Assembly: GCF_900107045.1 (NCBI RefSeq)
Contig: NZ_FNON01000016.1
Location: 49,137-113,136, forward strand
From: Amycolatopsis xylanica
GTDB taxonomy: Bacteria; Actinomycetota; Actinomycetes; Mycobacteriales; Pseudonocardiaceae
Length of the DNA: 64,000 bases
Direction: 5' to 3'
The translations under genes and the position numbers were made by a program. How positions within the stretch are numbered: the first letter of the stretch is position 1; every line of letters starts with the position of its first letter. The notes below the pieces were generated by a model that was given only the letters and a program-made list of their open reading frames with translations, ran no database searches and was not told where the DNA came from. Shown here one piece after another: positions 1 to 8,593 of this stretch.

Positions 1-501
1 GTCGCCTGGCTGGGCGACCACGGCCTCGCCGCCGCGAACCGCAACGGCGCGGGCCAGATCGTCGCCTCCGGCGCCGCCGACGCGATCGAGCGCATCCTCG
101 CGTCGCCGCTGGAGGGCACCAAGGTCCGCGCGCTCAAGGTCGCGGGCGCCTTCCACACGCACTACATGGCACCCGCCGAGGAGGCGCTGCGTGCCTACGC
201 CGCCGGGATCACCCCCGCCGACCCGACCAGGCCGCTGCTGTCCAATGCGGACGGTAAGGTCGTCACCAGTGGCGCGGAGTACCTCGAGCGGCTCATCACC
301 CAGGTCACCAGCCCGGTGCGGTGGGACCTGACGATGGAAGGCCTGGTGTCCCTCGGCGTCACCAGCACACTCGAACTGCCCCCGGCAGGCACGCTGACCA
401 ACCTCGTCAAGCGCCAGCTCAAGGGAACCGTGACCAAGACCATCGCGCTGAAGACCCCTGCCGAGCTGGCAGCCTTGCGCGAGCAGGAGGACGCTCAGTG
501 A
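1..501 (+). CDS. fabD: Malonyl-CoA:ACP transacylase FabD, 3' part only
   Basis: This is the C-terminal part of FabD; the reading frame is open from base 1, so the 5' end lies outside the window. FabD moves malonyl from CoA to the acyl carrier protein to feed type II fatty-acid synthesis in the cytoplasm. The visible part holds the family segment NRNGAGQIVASG and the motif GAFHTHYM, which carries the His of the Ser-His catalytic pair; the GxSxG serine is upstream of the window. The TGA stop overlaps the GTG start of fabH (GTGA), so the two are probably translationally coupled. The fabD-fabH-acpP-fabF order is the standard actinomycete FAS II operon. Only the missing 5' end is uncertain. Confidence 0.93.
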   Translation, partial: VAWLGDHGLAAANRNGAGQIVASGAADAIERILASPLEGTKVRALKVAGAFHTHYMAPAEEALRAYAAGITPADPTRPLLSNADGKVVTSGAEYLERLITQVTSPVRWDLTMEGLVSLGVTSTLELPPAGTLTNLVKRQLKGTVTKTIALKTPAELAALREQEDAQ

Positions 502-1481
502 CAGACCGACCGACCTTGCGGCTGAAGCAGGGGCCGAGCGCGACGCGCATCCTCGGCGTCGGCAGCACCCAGCCCGACCGCGTGGTGACCAACGACGATC
601 TCTCGAAGATCATGGACACCAACGACCAGTGGATCCGTGACCGCGTCGGCATCATCGAGCGCCGGTTCGCCGACAAGGACGAGCTGCTCGTCGACATGGC
701 GGTCAAGGCGGGCACGCGCGCGCTCGAGGACGCCGGGGTCGACCCGTCCGATGTGGACACCGTGATCGTGCCCAACTGCACGATGCCGGGCCAGATCCCG
801 AACGCCGCCGCCCAGGTCGCCGACCGCATCGGCATCAAGGCGCCCGGCGCGTTCGACCTCAACGCCGCCTGCGCCGGGTTCTGCTACGGCCTCGGTGTCG
901 CCTCCGACCTGATCCGCGCCGGTTCCTCGAACAAGGTGCTGGTCATCGGCGCCGAGAAGCTCACCGACTGGGTCGACCCCACCGACCGCGCCAACGCGAT
1001 CATCTTCGCCGACGGCGCGGGCGCCGCGCTGGTCGGCGGCTCCGACACGCCGGGTATCGGCCCGGTCGCCTGGGGCAGTGCCGGTGACCTGGTCGAGAGC
1101 ATCTACCTGCGCGACGGCCAGTGGATCTTCCAGGAGGGCCAGTCGGTCTTCCGCTGGGCGACCACGCAGATCGCGCCGATCGCGGTGCGGGCGCTGGAAC
1201 TCGCGGGCCTGCAGCCGTCCGATGTGGACGTGCTGATCCCGCACCAGGCCAACCTGCGCATCGTCGACGCGATCGCGAAGAAGCTGCGCAAGCTCGGCGC
1301 GCGCGAGGAGATGGTCGTCGCCGACGACATCACCTATTCGGGCAACACCTCGTCCGCCTCGATCCCGCTGGCGCTCGACCACATGCGCAAGGCGGGCACC
1401 GCCAAGTCCGGTGACGTCGTGCTGGCCGTCGGCTTCGGCGCGGGGCTGTCCTACGCGGGGCAAGCGTTCATCTGCCCGTGA
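498..1481 (+). CDS. fabH: Beta-ketoacyl-ACP synthase III (FabH)
   Basis: FabH condenses an acyl-CoA primer with malonyl-ACP and starts each fatty-acid chain. The GTG start at 498 overlaps the fabD stop and gives 327 residues, the normal family length. The active-site Cys is residue 125 in NAACAGFC. The catalytic His is in LIPHQAN and the catalytic Asn in SGNTSSAS near the C-terminus, so the Cys-His-Asn triad is intact. In actinomycetes FabH primer choice sets branched versus straight chains, but specificity cannot be read here. The frame is open further upstream, but that part lies inside fabD and has no start better than 498. Confidence 0.95.
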   Translation: MTDRPTLRLKQGPSATRILGVGSTQPDRVVTNDDLSKIMDTNDQWIRDRVGIIERRFADKDELLVDMAVKAGTRALEDAGVDPSDVDTVIVPNCTMPGQIPNAAAQVADRIGIKAPGAFDLNAACAGFCYGLGVASDLIRAGSSNKVLVIGAEKLTDWVDPTDRANAIIFADGAGAALVGGSDTPGIGPVAWGSAGDLVESIYLRDGQWIFQEGQSVFRWATTQIAPIAVRALELAGLQPSDVDVLIPHQANLRIVDAIAKKLRKLGAREEMVVADDITYSGNTSSASIPLALDHMRKAGTAKSGDVVLAVGFGAGLSYAGQAFICP

Positions 1482-1490
1482 TAACACTTT

Positions 1491-1512
1491 CCCCGGCAGC
1501 ACCCCGCCGGGG
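1491..1512 (+). promoter_or_regulatory. Stem-loop between fabH and acpP
   Basis: Perfect 7-bp arms CCCCGGC and GCCGGGG flank an 8-nt loop, 10 nt after the fabH stop. There is no T-tract, so it is more likely an mRNA processing or stabilising hairpin than a full terminator. ACP is needed in large excess over the synthases, and a hairpin here could raise acpP expression; that role is inference. Confidence 0.4.
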
Positions 1513-1550
1513 ACAGGCCAACCGAGAAACACCTATGAAAGGGAACATCA

Positions 1551-1796
1551 ATGGCTGACACCAAGGAAATCCTCGAGGGCCTCGCGGAGATCGTCGAAGA
1601 GGTCGCCGGTGTGTCGCAGGACGACGTCACCGCCGAGAAGTCCTTCGTGGACGACCTCGACATCGACTCGCTGTCCATGGTCGAGATCGCCGTCCAGGCC
1701 GAGGACAAGTTCGGCGTCAAGATCCCGGACGACGAGCTGGCCAACCTCAAGACCGTTGGCGACGCGGTGAACTACGTCTCCGCCAACCTCAAGTAA
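1551..1796 (+). CDS. acpP: Acyl carrier protein
   Basis: This 81-residue acidic protein carries growing acyl chains on a 4'-phosphopantetheine arm. The attachment Ser is residue 40 in DIDSLSMVE, the usual DSL motif at the start of helix II. Length and charge are typical of FAS II ACPs. An AAAGGGA ribosome site lies 6-7 nt before the ATG. It sits between fabH and fabF as in Streptomyces, so it is the fatty-acid ACP and not a polyketide one. Confidence 0.96.
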   Translation: MADTKEILEGLAEIVEEVAGVSQDDVTAEKSFVDDLDIDSLSMVEIAVQAEDKFGVKIPDDELANLKTVGDAVNYVSANLK

Positions 1797-1832
1797 GACC
1801 GTTTCCCAAGCGCCGACCTCGGGGAGAAACCC

Positions 1833-3065
1833 ATGAGCAAGAACGACGTCGTAATCACCGGGTTCGGCGCCACCACGCCACTCGGCGGTGACGTCGCGTC
1901 CACATGGGACGGATTGCTGGCAGGCCGCAGCGGCGTGAAGACGCTGGAGGCCGACTGGGTCGAGCGATTCGGCCTGCCGGTGAAGATCGCTTCCAGGCTC
2001 GCGGTGGAACCCACCGAGGTGCTGCCGCGGGTACAGGCACGACGGCTCGACCGCAGCGAGCAGGTCGCGATCATCGCGTCCCGCGAAGCGTGGGCACACG
2101 CCGGGCACGGCGAGGACACGGTCGACCCCGACCGGCTCGCGGTGATCATCGGCACCGGCATCGGTGGCGCGAACACCCTGCTCGACCAGGACGACCTCCT
2201 GGAGACGCAGGGCCTGCGCAAGGTCTCGCCGCTGACGGTCCCGATGCTGATGCCGAACGGCCCGGCCGCCCACGTGGGGCTGGAGCTCAAGGCACGCGCC
2301 GGGGTGCACGCGCCCGTTTCGGCGTGCGCGTCCGGCGCCGAGGCACTCGCCTGGGCCTGGCGGATGATCACGCTCGGCGAGGCCGACGTGGTCGTCGCCG
2401 GTGGCGCGGAGGCCGCGATCGCCGCGATCACCATGGCCGGGTTCGCCCAGGCCAGGACCATGAGCACCCGCAACGACGACCCCGAGCGCGCTTCGCGCCC
2501 GTGGGACATCAACCGCGACGGCTTCGTGCTCGGTGAGGGCGCCGGGGTCATGGTGCTGGAGCGCGAGGACTACGCGAAGGCGCGGGGCGCGACCATCCAC
2601 GGACGGCTGGCCGGGATCGGCACCAGTGCCGACTCGTACCACATCACCGGACCCGACCCCGAGGGCACGGGACAGGCCAAGGCGATCAGCGCGGCACTGC
2701 GCACCGCCGGCCTCGACCCCAAGGACGTCGGGCACGTCAACGCGCACGCCACCTCCACCCCGGCAGGCGACGTCGGCGAGACGGTGGCGATCCGCAAGGC
2801 CATCGGTGAGCACCCGCTGCTGAGCGCGCCCAAGGGCAACCTGGGTCACCTGCTCGGCGCCGCGGGCGCGGTCGAGGCCATCGCGACGGTGCTGTCGATC
2901 AAGGAGAGCGTCATCCCGGCGACACTGAACCTGGAGAACCAGGACCCCGGTGTCGTGCAGGAGGTCGTCTCCGGCGAGCCGCGCAAGGTGGACCTCAAGG
3001 CCGCGGTCAGCGACTCGTTCGGCTTCGGTGGCCACAACGTGGCGCTGGCGTTCGTTCCCGCCTGA
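1833..3065 (+). CDS. fabF: Beta-ketoacyl-ACP synthase II (FabF)
   Basis: FabF elongates acyl-ACP with malonyl-ACP. The protein has 410 residues, the normal length. The catalytic Cys is residue 165 in VSACASG; the two catalytic His are residue 305 in NAHATSTPAGD and residue 339 in GNLGHLLGAAG, giving the Cys-His-His triad of the KAS I/II class. The N-terminal VVITGFGATTPLG and C-terminal FGFGGHN segments are also family features. It follows acpP by 36 nt, closes the fab operon, and is followed by a strong hairpin. Confidence 0.95.
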   Translation: MSKNDVVITGFGATTPLGGDVASTWDGLLAGRSGVKTLEADWVERFGLPVKIASRLAVEPTEVLPRVQARRLDRSEQVAIIASREAWAHAGHGEDTVDPDRLAVIIGTGIGGANTLLDQDDLLETQGLRKVSPLTVPMLMPNGPAAHVGLELKARAGVHAPVSACASGAEALAWAWRMITLGEADVVVAGGAEAAIAAITMAGFAQARTMSTRNDDPERASRPWDINRDGFVLGEGAGVMVLEREDYAKARGATIHGRLAGIGTSADSYHITGPDPEGTGQAKAISAALRTAGLDPKDVGHVNAHATSTPAGDVGETVAIRKAIGEHPLLSAPKGNLGHLLGAAGAVEAIATVLSIKESVIPATLNLENQDPGVVQEVVSGEPRKVDLKAAVSDSFGFGGHNVALAFVPA

Positions 3066-3080
3066 TATTCCAGCTGTGCG

Positions 3081-3115
3081 AACGCGGTGGCACCCGGTCC
3101 GGGTGTCACCGCGTT
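3081..3115. terminator. Bidirectional terminator hairpin after fabF
   Basis: Two 17-nt arms with one mismatch (AACGCGGTGGCACCCGG and its partner) are separated by a single T, followed by TTTCG. It sits between the convergent fabF and the 3123-3698 gene and can end transcription from both sides. Confidence 0.7.
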
Positions 3116-3122
3116 TCGTCTG

Positions 3123-3698
3123 TCAGCACTTTTCCTTTTCCGGCGTCGACCCATCGGCCGGGTCGATCTTCCACGCGCCGTTCTCGTTGACCATCGGCAG
3201 CACGACGCGCCAGCGGATACAGGGCTCCATGAGGTCACCCGGCGCGGATTCGACCGCCTGCGTGCTCGTGAACCCGACCAGCACCCGCAGCGAGCCGACC
3301 GGCGCCTCGATCCGGTAGATCAGGACGCTGCCATCCTTCGTGGACTTGTAGTCGTCCAGCCACTGGTCCCGGGGCTTGCTGCTCAGCCGCTTGGCACTGG
3401 CCACGCTGGCCCAGAGGTCGTAGTTCTTCTGATTGATCGAGCGGAAGTAGATCTGCAGCGCGCCGCGCACCCCTTCGCCGTCGGGATGGGCCGCCGCGTC
3501 CGCGGTCAGGAAGACCTCGTCGCTGCCCGGCTGGTCCTCCGGCGCCAGCGAGACCGACGTCGGCAGCGTGCCGGGGACGATCGGGGCCGCCGCCGGCGGG
3601 CTGTAGAGCTCGCGGGCGAGCAGGCCGCCGCCGACCGTCAACGAGACCACCACGATGAGTGCGGGGATGAGCCAGCGCTGGGTGGAGGTGGTCGTCAC
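3123..3698 (-). CDS. Membrane-anchored protein of unknown function
   Basis: This 191-residue protein starts with a GTG. It has one N-terminal hydrophobic segment at about residues 10-28 (LIPALIVVVSLTVGGGLLA), then a Pro-rich linker and an extracytoplasmic domain ending in Cys. The C-terminal part (about 80-185) has the look of an NTF2-like or lumazine-binding-like lipoprotein domain: a YF.S.N..NYDLWASV helix followed by strands. I do not recognise a named family. It lies 22 nt downstream of the DUF3145 gene on the same strand, so the two are probably co-transcribed. Confidence 0.75.
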   Translation of the reverse strand: MTTTSTQRWLIPALIVVVSLTVGGGLLARELYSPPAAAPIVPGTLPTSVSLAPEDQPGSDEVFLTADAAAHPDGEGVRGALQIYFRSINQKNYDLWASVASAKRLSSKPRDQWLDDYKSTKDGSVLIYRIEAPVGSLRVLVGFTSTQAVESAPGDLMEPCIRWRVVLPMVNENGAWKIDPADGSTPEKEKC

Positions 3699-3720
3699 GC
3701 GGCCACCCTAGCGAACAGCT

Positions 3721-4224
3721 TTACCCGACCTGGTGGAGCCAGGTGACGGGCGCGCCGTCGCCGGCGTGCCGGAACGGCTCCAGCGCCTCGTCCCAGTTCG
3801 CGCCCAGCAGCTCGTCGAGCTTGTGCGCCAGGTGCTCGCCTGCGCGGCTGCGCGCGACCAGCGAACGGAGCTGGTCCTCACCCACGACGATGTCGCCGTT
3901 GGCGCTCGTCCGCCCATGCCACAGGCCCAGTCCGGGCGCGAAACAGAACCGCTCGCCGTCCACGCCGGCGCTCGGCTCCTCGGTGACTTCGAAACGGACC
4001 ATCGGCCACGCCTTCAGCGCGGACGCCAGCTTCGCGCCGGTGCCCGAAGGCGCACGCCAGCCACACTCGGCGCGCAGTTGACCGGGACTGGCCGGCTGTG
4101 CCGTCCACTTCAGGTCGACCCGGGCGCCCAGGGTGCCCGAAAGTGCCCACTCGACGTGCGGACATACCGCAGACGGCGACGAGTGGACGTACACCATGCC
4201 TCGGGTGTTGCCACGGGTGCTCAC
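3721..4224 (-). CDS. DUF3145 family protein
   Basis: This 167-residue protein starts at a GTG with GGAGG six bases upstream. The N-terminal run GMVYVHSSPSAVCPHVEWAL is the signature I associate with DUF3145, an actinobacterial family of unknown function that is often found beside the fab genes, as here. There is no signal peptide or membrane segment, so it should be cytoplasmic. The convergent placement next to fabF suggests a link with fatty-acid synthesis, but nothing in the sequence shows a reaction. Conserved Trp, His and Cys residues are spread through the protein. Confidence 0.85.
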   Translation of the reverse strand: MSTRGNTRGMVYVHSSPSAVCPHVEWALSGTLGARVDLKWTAQPASPGQLRAECGWRAPSGTGAKLASALKAWPMVRFEVTEEPSAGVDGERFCFAPGLGLWHGRTSANGDIVVGEDQLRSLVARSRAGEHLAHKLDELLGANWDEALEPFRHAGDGAPVTWLHQVG

Positions 4225-4614
4225 TGCTGACCTCCGCTACTCGACGAGATGCGTCTTCCCCTACGACCTCTCGAGCCCGGCTGCCGGTTCACTCGTTGCA
4301 CGTCTTCGGCACGGCTACCACATTCTGCACCCCAGACGTGCTCTTTGGCCACACGAAACCCACAAGTCACACCCGAATGGGAAGCCCGCGCGCAAGTTGC
4401 ACATCCGATGATGGTGAAAGCTCACTACACTGTTGGACTGTTTCGGGCGGTCTTTTGCGTTCTGCGGTACCGATGAGCGGACGTTTTCACCCAGCGGGAA
4501 AAGGTGAGTGTCCACTTAGGTCACCCGGACGTTCGGGCCATGTTGCCCCGGTGTGCCCACCCAGCACGCTAGCGTGGTGAACTGGCGGTGTCGACAAAAC
4601 GGGGAGGAAGCGAC
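4225..4614. other. 390-bp divergent intergenic region
   Basis: This separates the DUF3145 gene and the 4615-6078 gene, which are transcribed apart, so promoters for both must lie here. The central part (about 4310-4480) is less GC-rich than its surroundings. A TACACT near 4432 could be a -10 box, but no well-spaced -35 pairs with it. No convincing small gene was found. Confidence 0.4.
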
Positions 4615-6078
4615 GTGCGGCTGGTTCGTCTCGCGCCACAGCCGTCGCGGGTGGCCGAGGACATCCGCGCGGCACTGGCCTCGCTCGGGCGGGGCAGCAC
4701 GGTCGTCGGCGGTATCGCGCTGGCCGGCATCAAACCGTTCGGCGACGAGCGGGTGGTCGACGCGTTCGTGGTGCTGCCACGGGGAATCCTGATGGTCATC
4801 GGCGTCGACCTGCCGGACCCGGCGCTCAAGCTGGAGGCACCGCTCGAAGGCGCGTGGCAGGCCGACGGCTGGCCCCTTGTCGGCGCCGAGAACGAGGTCA
4901 ACCCGGCGACCAGGGCGCTCGCCATGGCGAAGGCGGTCGCCGTCCAGCTCGCCGAGGCCCACCCCGACGTGCCGACGCTGAGCACGGTGATCGCGGTCGG
5001 GCCGTACGTCGAGGCCGTCGACCAGCCCGCCGCCGATCTGGCCGGGCGCACGAGGGTGCTGCACCCGACGCCGACGAGCATGCACGCCGCGACGGTCTCG
5101 CTGGCCGACTCGCCGCGCGCGATGTCCGTCGGGCAGGCGCGCAGCGTGCTGAAGACGGTCGCGGCCAACACGCCGCGGCTGCCGGACGAAATGCTGCTCG
5201 GGGAAGGATTCGCCGAGCACGCCGACGAGCCGACCGTGGTGCACGTGAACCCGCTGATCGCGCTGAGCCCGACGGTGCCCGCCGCGCATCCCGGCAAGCA
5301 GCGGGTTTCGGTGGCTTCGGCGCCGCCGCCCGCTCCCCCGGCGCGGCAAGAGGCCAGACCACGGACGGTCGCTCCGCCGCCTGTGCGCCCTGCCGCTCCT
5401 GTCGCCCCGGCCGCGCCGGTTCCTCAGTCGGTTTCGTCGCCCGTTTCGCCGCCGGTTCCGCCGCCGGTGAAGCGGAGACCCTCGCTCGTCCGCTGGCTCC
5501 CGATCGGCGCGATCGGGATGCTGGCCGTGCTGCTGATCGCCGCGATCCTCGTCGCGAGCGGCGGCGGCGAGACCCCGCCGCCCCCGCAGGCGTCCCCGTC
5601 CCCCACGAAGAGCGTCGCGCCGCCGTCGAGCAGCCGCCCGATCGAAAGCCTGCAGTTCACCCCGCAGGACGCCGCCGCCGACCAGAAATGCGCGTCGCAC
5701 GCGTTCGGCGATGTGCAGGCGAGCTTGGGCCGCACCAGTTGTACAGCGGTCAAGCGCGGCAGTTTCGCGGCGAACATCGACGGCAGGCAGGCGGCCGCGA
5801 CCGTCGGCATCATCGAATTCCCCGACGCCCAGCAGGCGACCGACTTCAAGGCGGTCGCCGACACCCCCGGCGGCGGCGGGATACTCGACCTCGCCACCGA
5901 AACCGGGAAGTGGACCGGCGAAGCCCCGAAATTCGACGGCGCCGCCTACGCCAGCTCGCTCGACGGCACCTCGGTCCGCCTGGTCCAGGTCGCCTGGCTC
6001 CCCGGACCGTCCAAACCGGACGACCCCGCCCTCCAGCGCGCCGCCAAAGCCGCCCTGGACCTCCCCATCAACGTCTAA
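4615..6078 (+). CDS. Single-pass membrane protein of unknown function
   Basis: I start this at the GTG at 4615 because GGGAGGAAG ends five bases before it; a GTG at 4588 in the same frame has no ribosome site. The 487-residue product has an N-terminal globular domain (about 1-220), a long Pro/Ala-rich linker (about 225-290), one transmembrane segment (WLPIGAIGMLAVLLIAAILV, about 305-325), a second Pro/Ser linker, and a C-terminal extracytoplasmic domain with two Cys (about 340-487). The N-terminal domain has a VDAFVVLPRGILMVIGVDL segment resembling NERD-like nuclease-related domains, but I see no clear catalytic set. Function unknown. Confidence 0.75.
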   Translation: MRLVRLAPQPSRVAEDIRAALASLGRGSTVVGGIALAGIKPFGDERVVDAFVVLPRGILMVIGVDLPDPALKLEAPLEGAWQADGWPLVGAENEVNPATRALAMAKAVAVQLAEAHPDVPTLSTVIAVGPYVEAVDQPAADLAGRTRVLHPTPTSMHAATVSLADSPRAMSVGQARSVLKTVAANTPRLPDEMLLGEGFAEHADEPTVVHVNPLIALSPTVPAAHPGKQRVSVASAPPPAPPARQEARPRTVAPPPVRPAAPVAPAAPVPQSVSSPVSPPVPPPVKRRPSLVRWLPIGAIGMLAVLLIAAILVASGGGETPPPPQASPSPTKSVAPPSSSRPIESLQFTPQDAAADQKCASHAFGDVQASLGRTSCTAVKRGSFAANIDGRQAAATVGIIEFPDAQQATDFKAVADTPGGGGILDLATETGKWTGEAPKFDGAAYASSLDGTSVRLVQVAWLPGPSKPDDPALQRAAKAALDLPINV

Positions 6079-6164
6079 AAGCCCGAAAGCCACTTTCGTC
6101 AGGTGTGATAGCCCGAAAGCCACTTTTGTCAGATCGCATCTGACGAAAGCCACTTTCGGGCTTT
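6079..6164. repeat. Dispersed hairpin element A1
   Basis: It consists of a single unit CCCGAAAGCCACTTTCGTCA followed by GGTGTGAT, then a long inverted repeat of about 55 nt around CGC (6109-6163). It begins right after the TAA of the upstream gene and ends 18 bp before the stop of the convergent oxidoreductase gene. The same layout occurs reversed at 22479-22564. Confidence 0.9.
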
Positions 6165-6182
6165 GACGACGGCTGGGGAGGG

Positions 6183-7574
6183 TCAGAGGCCGTACTCCTC
6201 CAGGAGGCGGAGCCAGATCTCGCTCATGGTCGGGAAGGCGGGGACCGCGTGCCACAGGCGGTGCAGCGGGACCTCGCCGACGATCGCGATCGTGGCCGCG
6301 TGCAGGAGTTCGGCGACGTCCTGGCCCGCGAAGGTGACGCCGAGCAGCACCGAGCGCTCGGTGTCGACGACCATCGAGGCCTTGCCAGCGAAGTCGTCCG
6401 CGTGCAGTGACGAGCCCGCGACGGCGATGTCGATTTCGACCACGCGGTCCGGCTTGCCCTCGCGGGCCGAGGTGAGGCCGACCGAGGCGACCTCCGGGTC
6501 GGTGAAGATCACCTGGGGCACCGCGTGATGGTCGGCGGTCGCGGCGTACGCGCTCCACGGCTCCGGCTTGACCGCCTCGCCCCGCGCCAGTGCCGCGACG
6601 GCGTCACCTGCCGCACGGGCCGCGTATTTGCCCTGGTGGGTCACCGGGGCGCGGCCGGTGACGTCGCCGGCCGCGAACAGCCAGCCTCCGTCCACTTCGG
6701 ACACTCGGCCCGCGTCGTCGACGGTCAGCGGCTTGCCCGGCGTCAGGCCGATCGACTCGACGCCGAGGTTCCCGGTGGCCGGACGGCGCCCGGTCGCGAC
6801 GAGCAGCTTGTCGGCGATCAGCTCCACACCGCCGCGCAGTTCGAGCTTCGCGGCACCGTCCACTAGGGACGCACGCTCCAGCCCGGAGCCGGCGTGCACG
6901 GTGACACCGTCGGCACGGAGCCCGGCCGCGACGGCGTCGCCTGCGAACGCGGGCAGTTTCGGCAAGGGCCTTGCCCCGGTGAGGATGAGGTCGACCTTCG
7001 CGCCGAGCCGCGCCCACGCCTGCGCCATCTCGACGCCGACCACGCCGCCGCCGAGCACCGCGAGCCTGGCGGGCACCGCGCTCGCCGAAGTCGCTTCACG
7101 GGAACCCCACACGGGAATCTCGTCGAGCCCCGGGATCGGCGGGGTCACCGGGACACTGCCGGTGCAGACGATCACCGCGTGGCGCGCGACGAGCACCCGC
7201 TCGCCGACGGTGACCTCCTTGACGCCGGTGATCTTCCCCTCGCCGCGGATCGGCTCGATCCCCGCGCCGCTCGCCCAGTCGAACTGGCCGGTGTCGTCCC
7301 CTTTGGACGTGAACCAGTCGCGCCTGGCGAACACGGCCTCGGGGTCGAGCGCGTCACCCACCGGGACGCCTGGCAGGCGTTTCGCGGCCGCCAGCGCGTT
7401 TCCCGGACGTAGCAACGCCTTGCTCGGGATGCACGCCCAATAGGAACATTCACCGCCGAAACGTTCCTTTTCCACGAGCGCGGCGGTCAGCCCGCCACGC
7501 ACCGCCCTGGCCGCCGCGTTCTCGCCGACGGGCCCCGCGCCGATCACCACTACGTCAAAAGTCTGTACGGACAT
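6183..7574 (-). CDS. FAD-dependent pyridine nucleotide-disulfide oxidoreductase
   Basis: This 463-residue flavoprotein is of the lipoamide dehydrogenase / mercuric reductase class. I start it at the ATG at 7574 (MSVQTFDVVVIGAGP); 49 more codons upstream are open but unlike the family. The FAD-binding GxGxxG is at 11-16, the redox pair Cys43 and Cys48 is in GGECSYWACIPSK, an NAD(P)-binding GGGVVGVE motif is near 180, and the C-terminal His-Glu pair is in HAVPAFPTMSE. Disulfide reduction should therefore work. The substrate is unknown: it is not the mtr gene, which is at 51534, and no lipoyl-complex genes are nearby. It is divergent from the Lsr2-like gene. Confidence 0.88.
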   Translation of the reverse strand: MSVQTFDVVVIGAGPVGENAAARAVRGGLTAALVEKERFGGECSYWACIPSKALLRPGNALAAAKRLPGVPVGDALDPEAVFARRDWFTSKGDDTGQFDWASGAGIEPIRGEGKITGVKEVTVGERVLVARHAVIVCTGSVPVTPPIPGLDEIPVWGSREATSASAVPARLAVLGGGVVGVEMAQAWARLGAKVDLILTGARPLPKLPAFAGDAVAAGLRADGVTVHAGSGLERASLVDGAAKLELRGGVELIADKLLVATGRRPATGNLGVESIGLTPGKPLTVDDAGRVSEVDGGWLFAAGDVTGRAPVTHQGKYAARAAGDAVAALARGEAVKPEPWSAYAATADHHAVPQVIFTDPEVASVGLTSAREGKPDRVVEIDIAVAGSSLHADDFAGKASMVVDTERSVLLGVTFAGQDVAELLHAATIAIVGEVPLHRLWHAVPAFPTMSEIWLRLLEEYGL

Positions 7575-7697
7575 GCTTTCAATCCACACCACCACGCACG
7601 TTCGCGCAACCCAGCGGTATCCTCGTGCGAGCTGGAGAACTCGGCGACGGCCGGTTGCAGCAGAGTCAGACTTCGATCGAGCATCCCGGGAGTTTTC

Positions 7698-8501
7698 GTG
7701 GCCCAGAACACTGCTGTGCATTTGCTGGACGACCTCAACGGCGAACCCGCCGAGGAAACGGTCAGCTTCGCCCTGGACGGGATCGAGTACGACATCGATC
7801 TTTCCGCCGAGAACGCCGGAAACCTACGCGAGATCTTCGACGCCTACGTGACGAACGGACGCCGCGTCGGTGGCCGCAAGCGCGCACCGCGGATCATCGC
7901 GCAGCCGAAGGCTTCGCGCCGGAAGGCGGCCCCGAAGGCCGCCGCGGCGGCGAAGACCGCGGTCGCGAAGAAGGCCGCCCCCGCGAAAGCCGCTCCGGTG
8001 AAGGCGGCCCCGAAGCGCGCCGCCGCCGCCAAGGCCGCACCGGTCAAGGCGACCGCCACGCGTGCCAAGACCACCAGGACGGCCAAGGCCGCACCGGCCG
8101 CCGCCGCCAAGAAGGCTGCCCCGGCGAAGGTCGCCGCCAAGCCCGCTGCCAAGACCGCGGTCAAGAAGGCACCGGCCGCCAAGCCCGCGGCCAAGGCGAC
8201 CGCCGCCAAGCCTGCCGCCAAGGCCACCGCTAAACCCGCAGCCAAGACCGCGGCGAAGCCCGCCGCGCGCGCCGCCGCCACGAAGACCACCGCCGCCAAG
8301 ACTCCCGCCGCGAAGACCGCTGCGGCCAAGGCTCCAGCCGCCAAGGCACCGGCCGCTACGACACCGGCTGCCAAAGCTCCCGCGAAGACCGCCGCCAAGC
8401 CCGCGGCCGCCAAGACGGTCGCGGCGGACAAGCCGGTGGCGGCGAAGACGACCCGCACGATCCGCAAGGCCCCGCCGGTCAAGTTCTCGGCCGCGCAGTA
8501 A
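7698..8501 (+). CDS. Lsr2 N-terminal domain fused to a histone H1-like Lys/Ala-rich tail
   Basis: The first ~65 of 267 residues match the Lsr2 oligomerisation domain (HLLDDLNG, ETVSFALDGIEYDIDLS, GRRVGGRKR). Lsr2 is the actinobacterial xenogeneic silencer. The normal Lsr2 C-terminal DNA-binding domain, with its RGR minor-groove motif, is absent. In its place are about 200 residues made almost only of Ala, Lys, Pro, Thr and Val in AAKPAAK-type repeats, like the tails of mycobacterial HupB and eukaryotic H1. It starts at a GTG with GGGAG seven bases upstream. The likely role is nucleoid binding and bridging with little sequence preference; this is inference from the domain make-up. Confidence 0.85.
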   Translation: MAQNTAVHLLDDLNGEPAEETVSFALDGIEYDIDLSAENAGNLREIFDAYVTNGRRVGGRKRAPRIIAQPKASRRKAAPKAAAAAKTAVAKKAAPAKAAPVKAAPKRAAAAKAAPVKATATRAKTTRTAKAAPAAAAKKAAPAKVAAKPAAKTAVKKAPAAKPAAKATAAKPAAKATAKPAAKTAAKPAARAAATKTTAAKTPAAKTAAAKAPAAKAPAATTPAAKAPAKTAAKPAAAKTVAADKPVAAKTTRTIRKAPPVKFSAAQ

Positions 8502-8509
8502 GCCACACC

Positions 8510-8535
8510 CCGGGATAAAGCCCGCTTTATCCCGG
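8510..8535. repeat. Dispersed hairpin element C1
   Basis: A perfect inverted repeat with 11-bp arms, CCGGGATAAAG and CTTTATCCCGG, around CCCG, eight bases after the Lsr2-like stop codon. Related copies are at 52931-52984 and 63255-63315. Confidence 0.85.
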
Positions 8536-8543
8536 CCAAAAGA

Positions 8544-8583
8544 GGGCCGCCCAGGGAAGTCAATGCTTCCCGGGCGGCCCTTT
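8544..8583 (+). terminator. Rho-independent terminator after the Lsr2-like gene
   Basis: A 15-16-bp GC-rich stem (GGGCCGCCCAGGGAAG and its partner) with a six-base loop, followed by TTT. Confidence 0.75.
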
Positions 8584-8593
8584 CGGCGTTCAG

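Noticed and set aside
4133..4580. Several overlapping short frames in the 4225-4614 gap
   Set aside because: None has a ribosome site or coding-like composition, and they overlap each other in three frames.
6079..6164. A transposon or insertion sequence at the A elements
   Set aside because: The elements are under 100 bp with no coding capacity, and no transposase gene was found in the window. Mobility can only be in trans.
6183..7574. Calling this flavoprotein a lipoamide dehydrogenase or mycothione reductase
   Set aside because: The redox motif reads CSYWAC in place of CLNxGC, no 2-oxoacid dehydrogenase genes are nearby, and a clear mtr is present at 51534.
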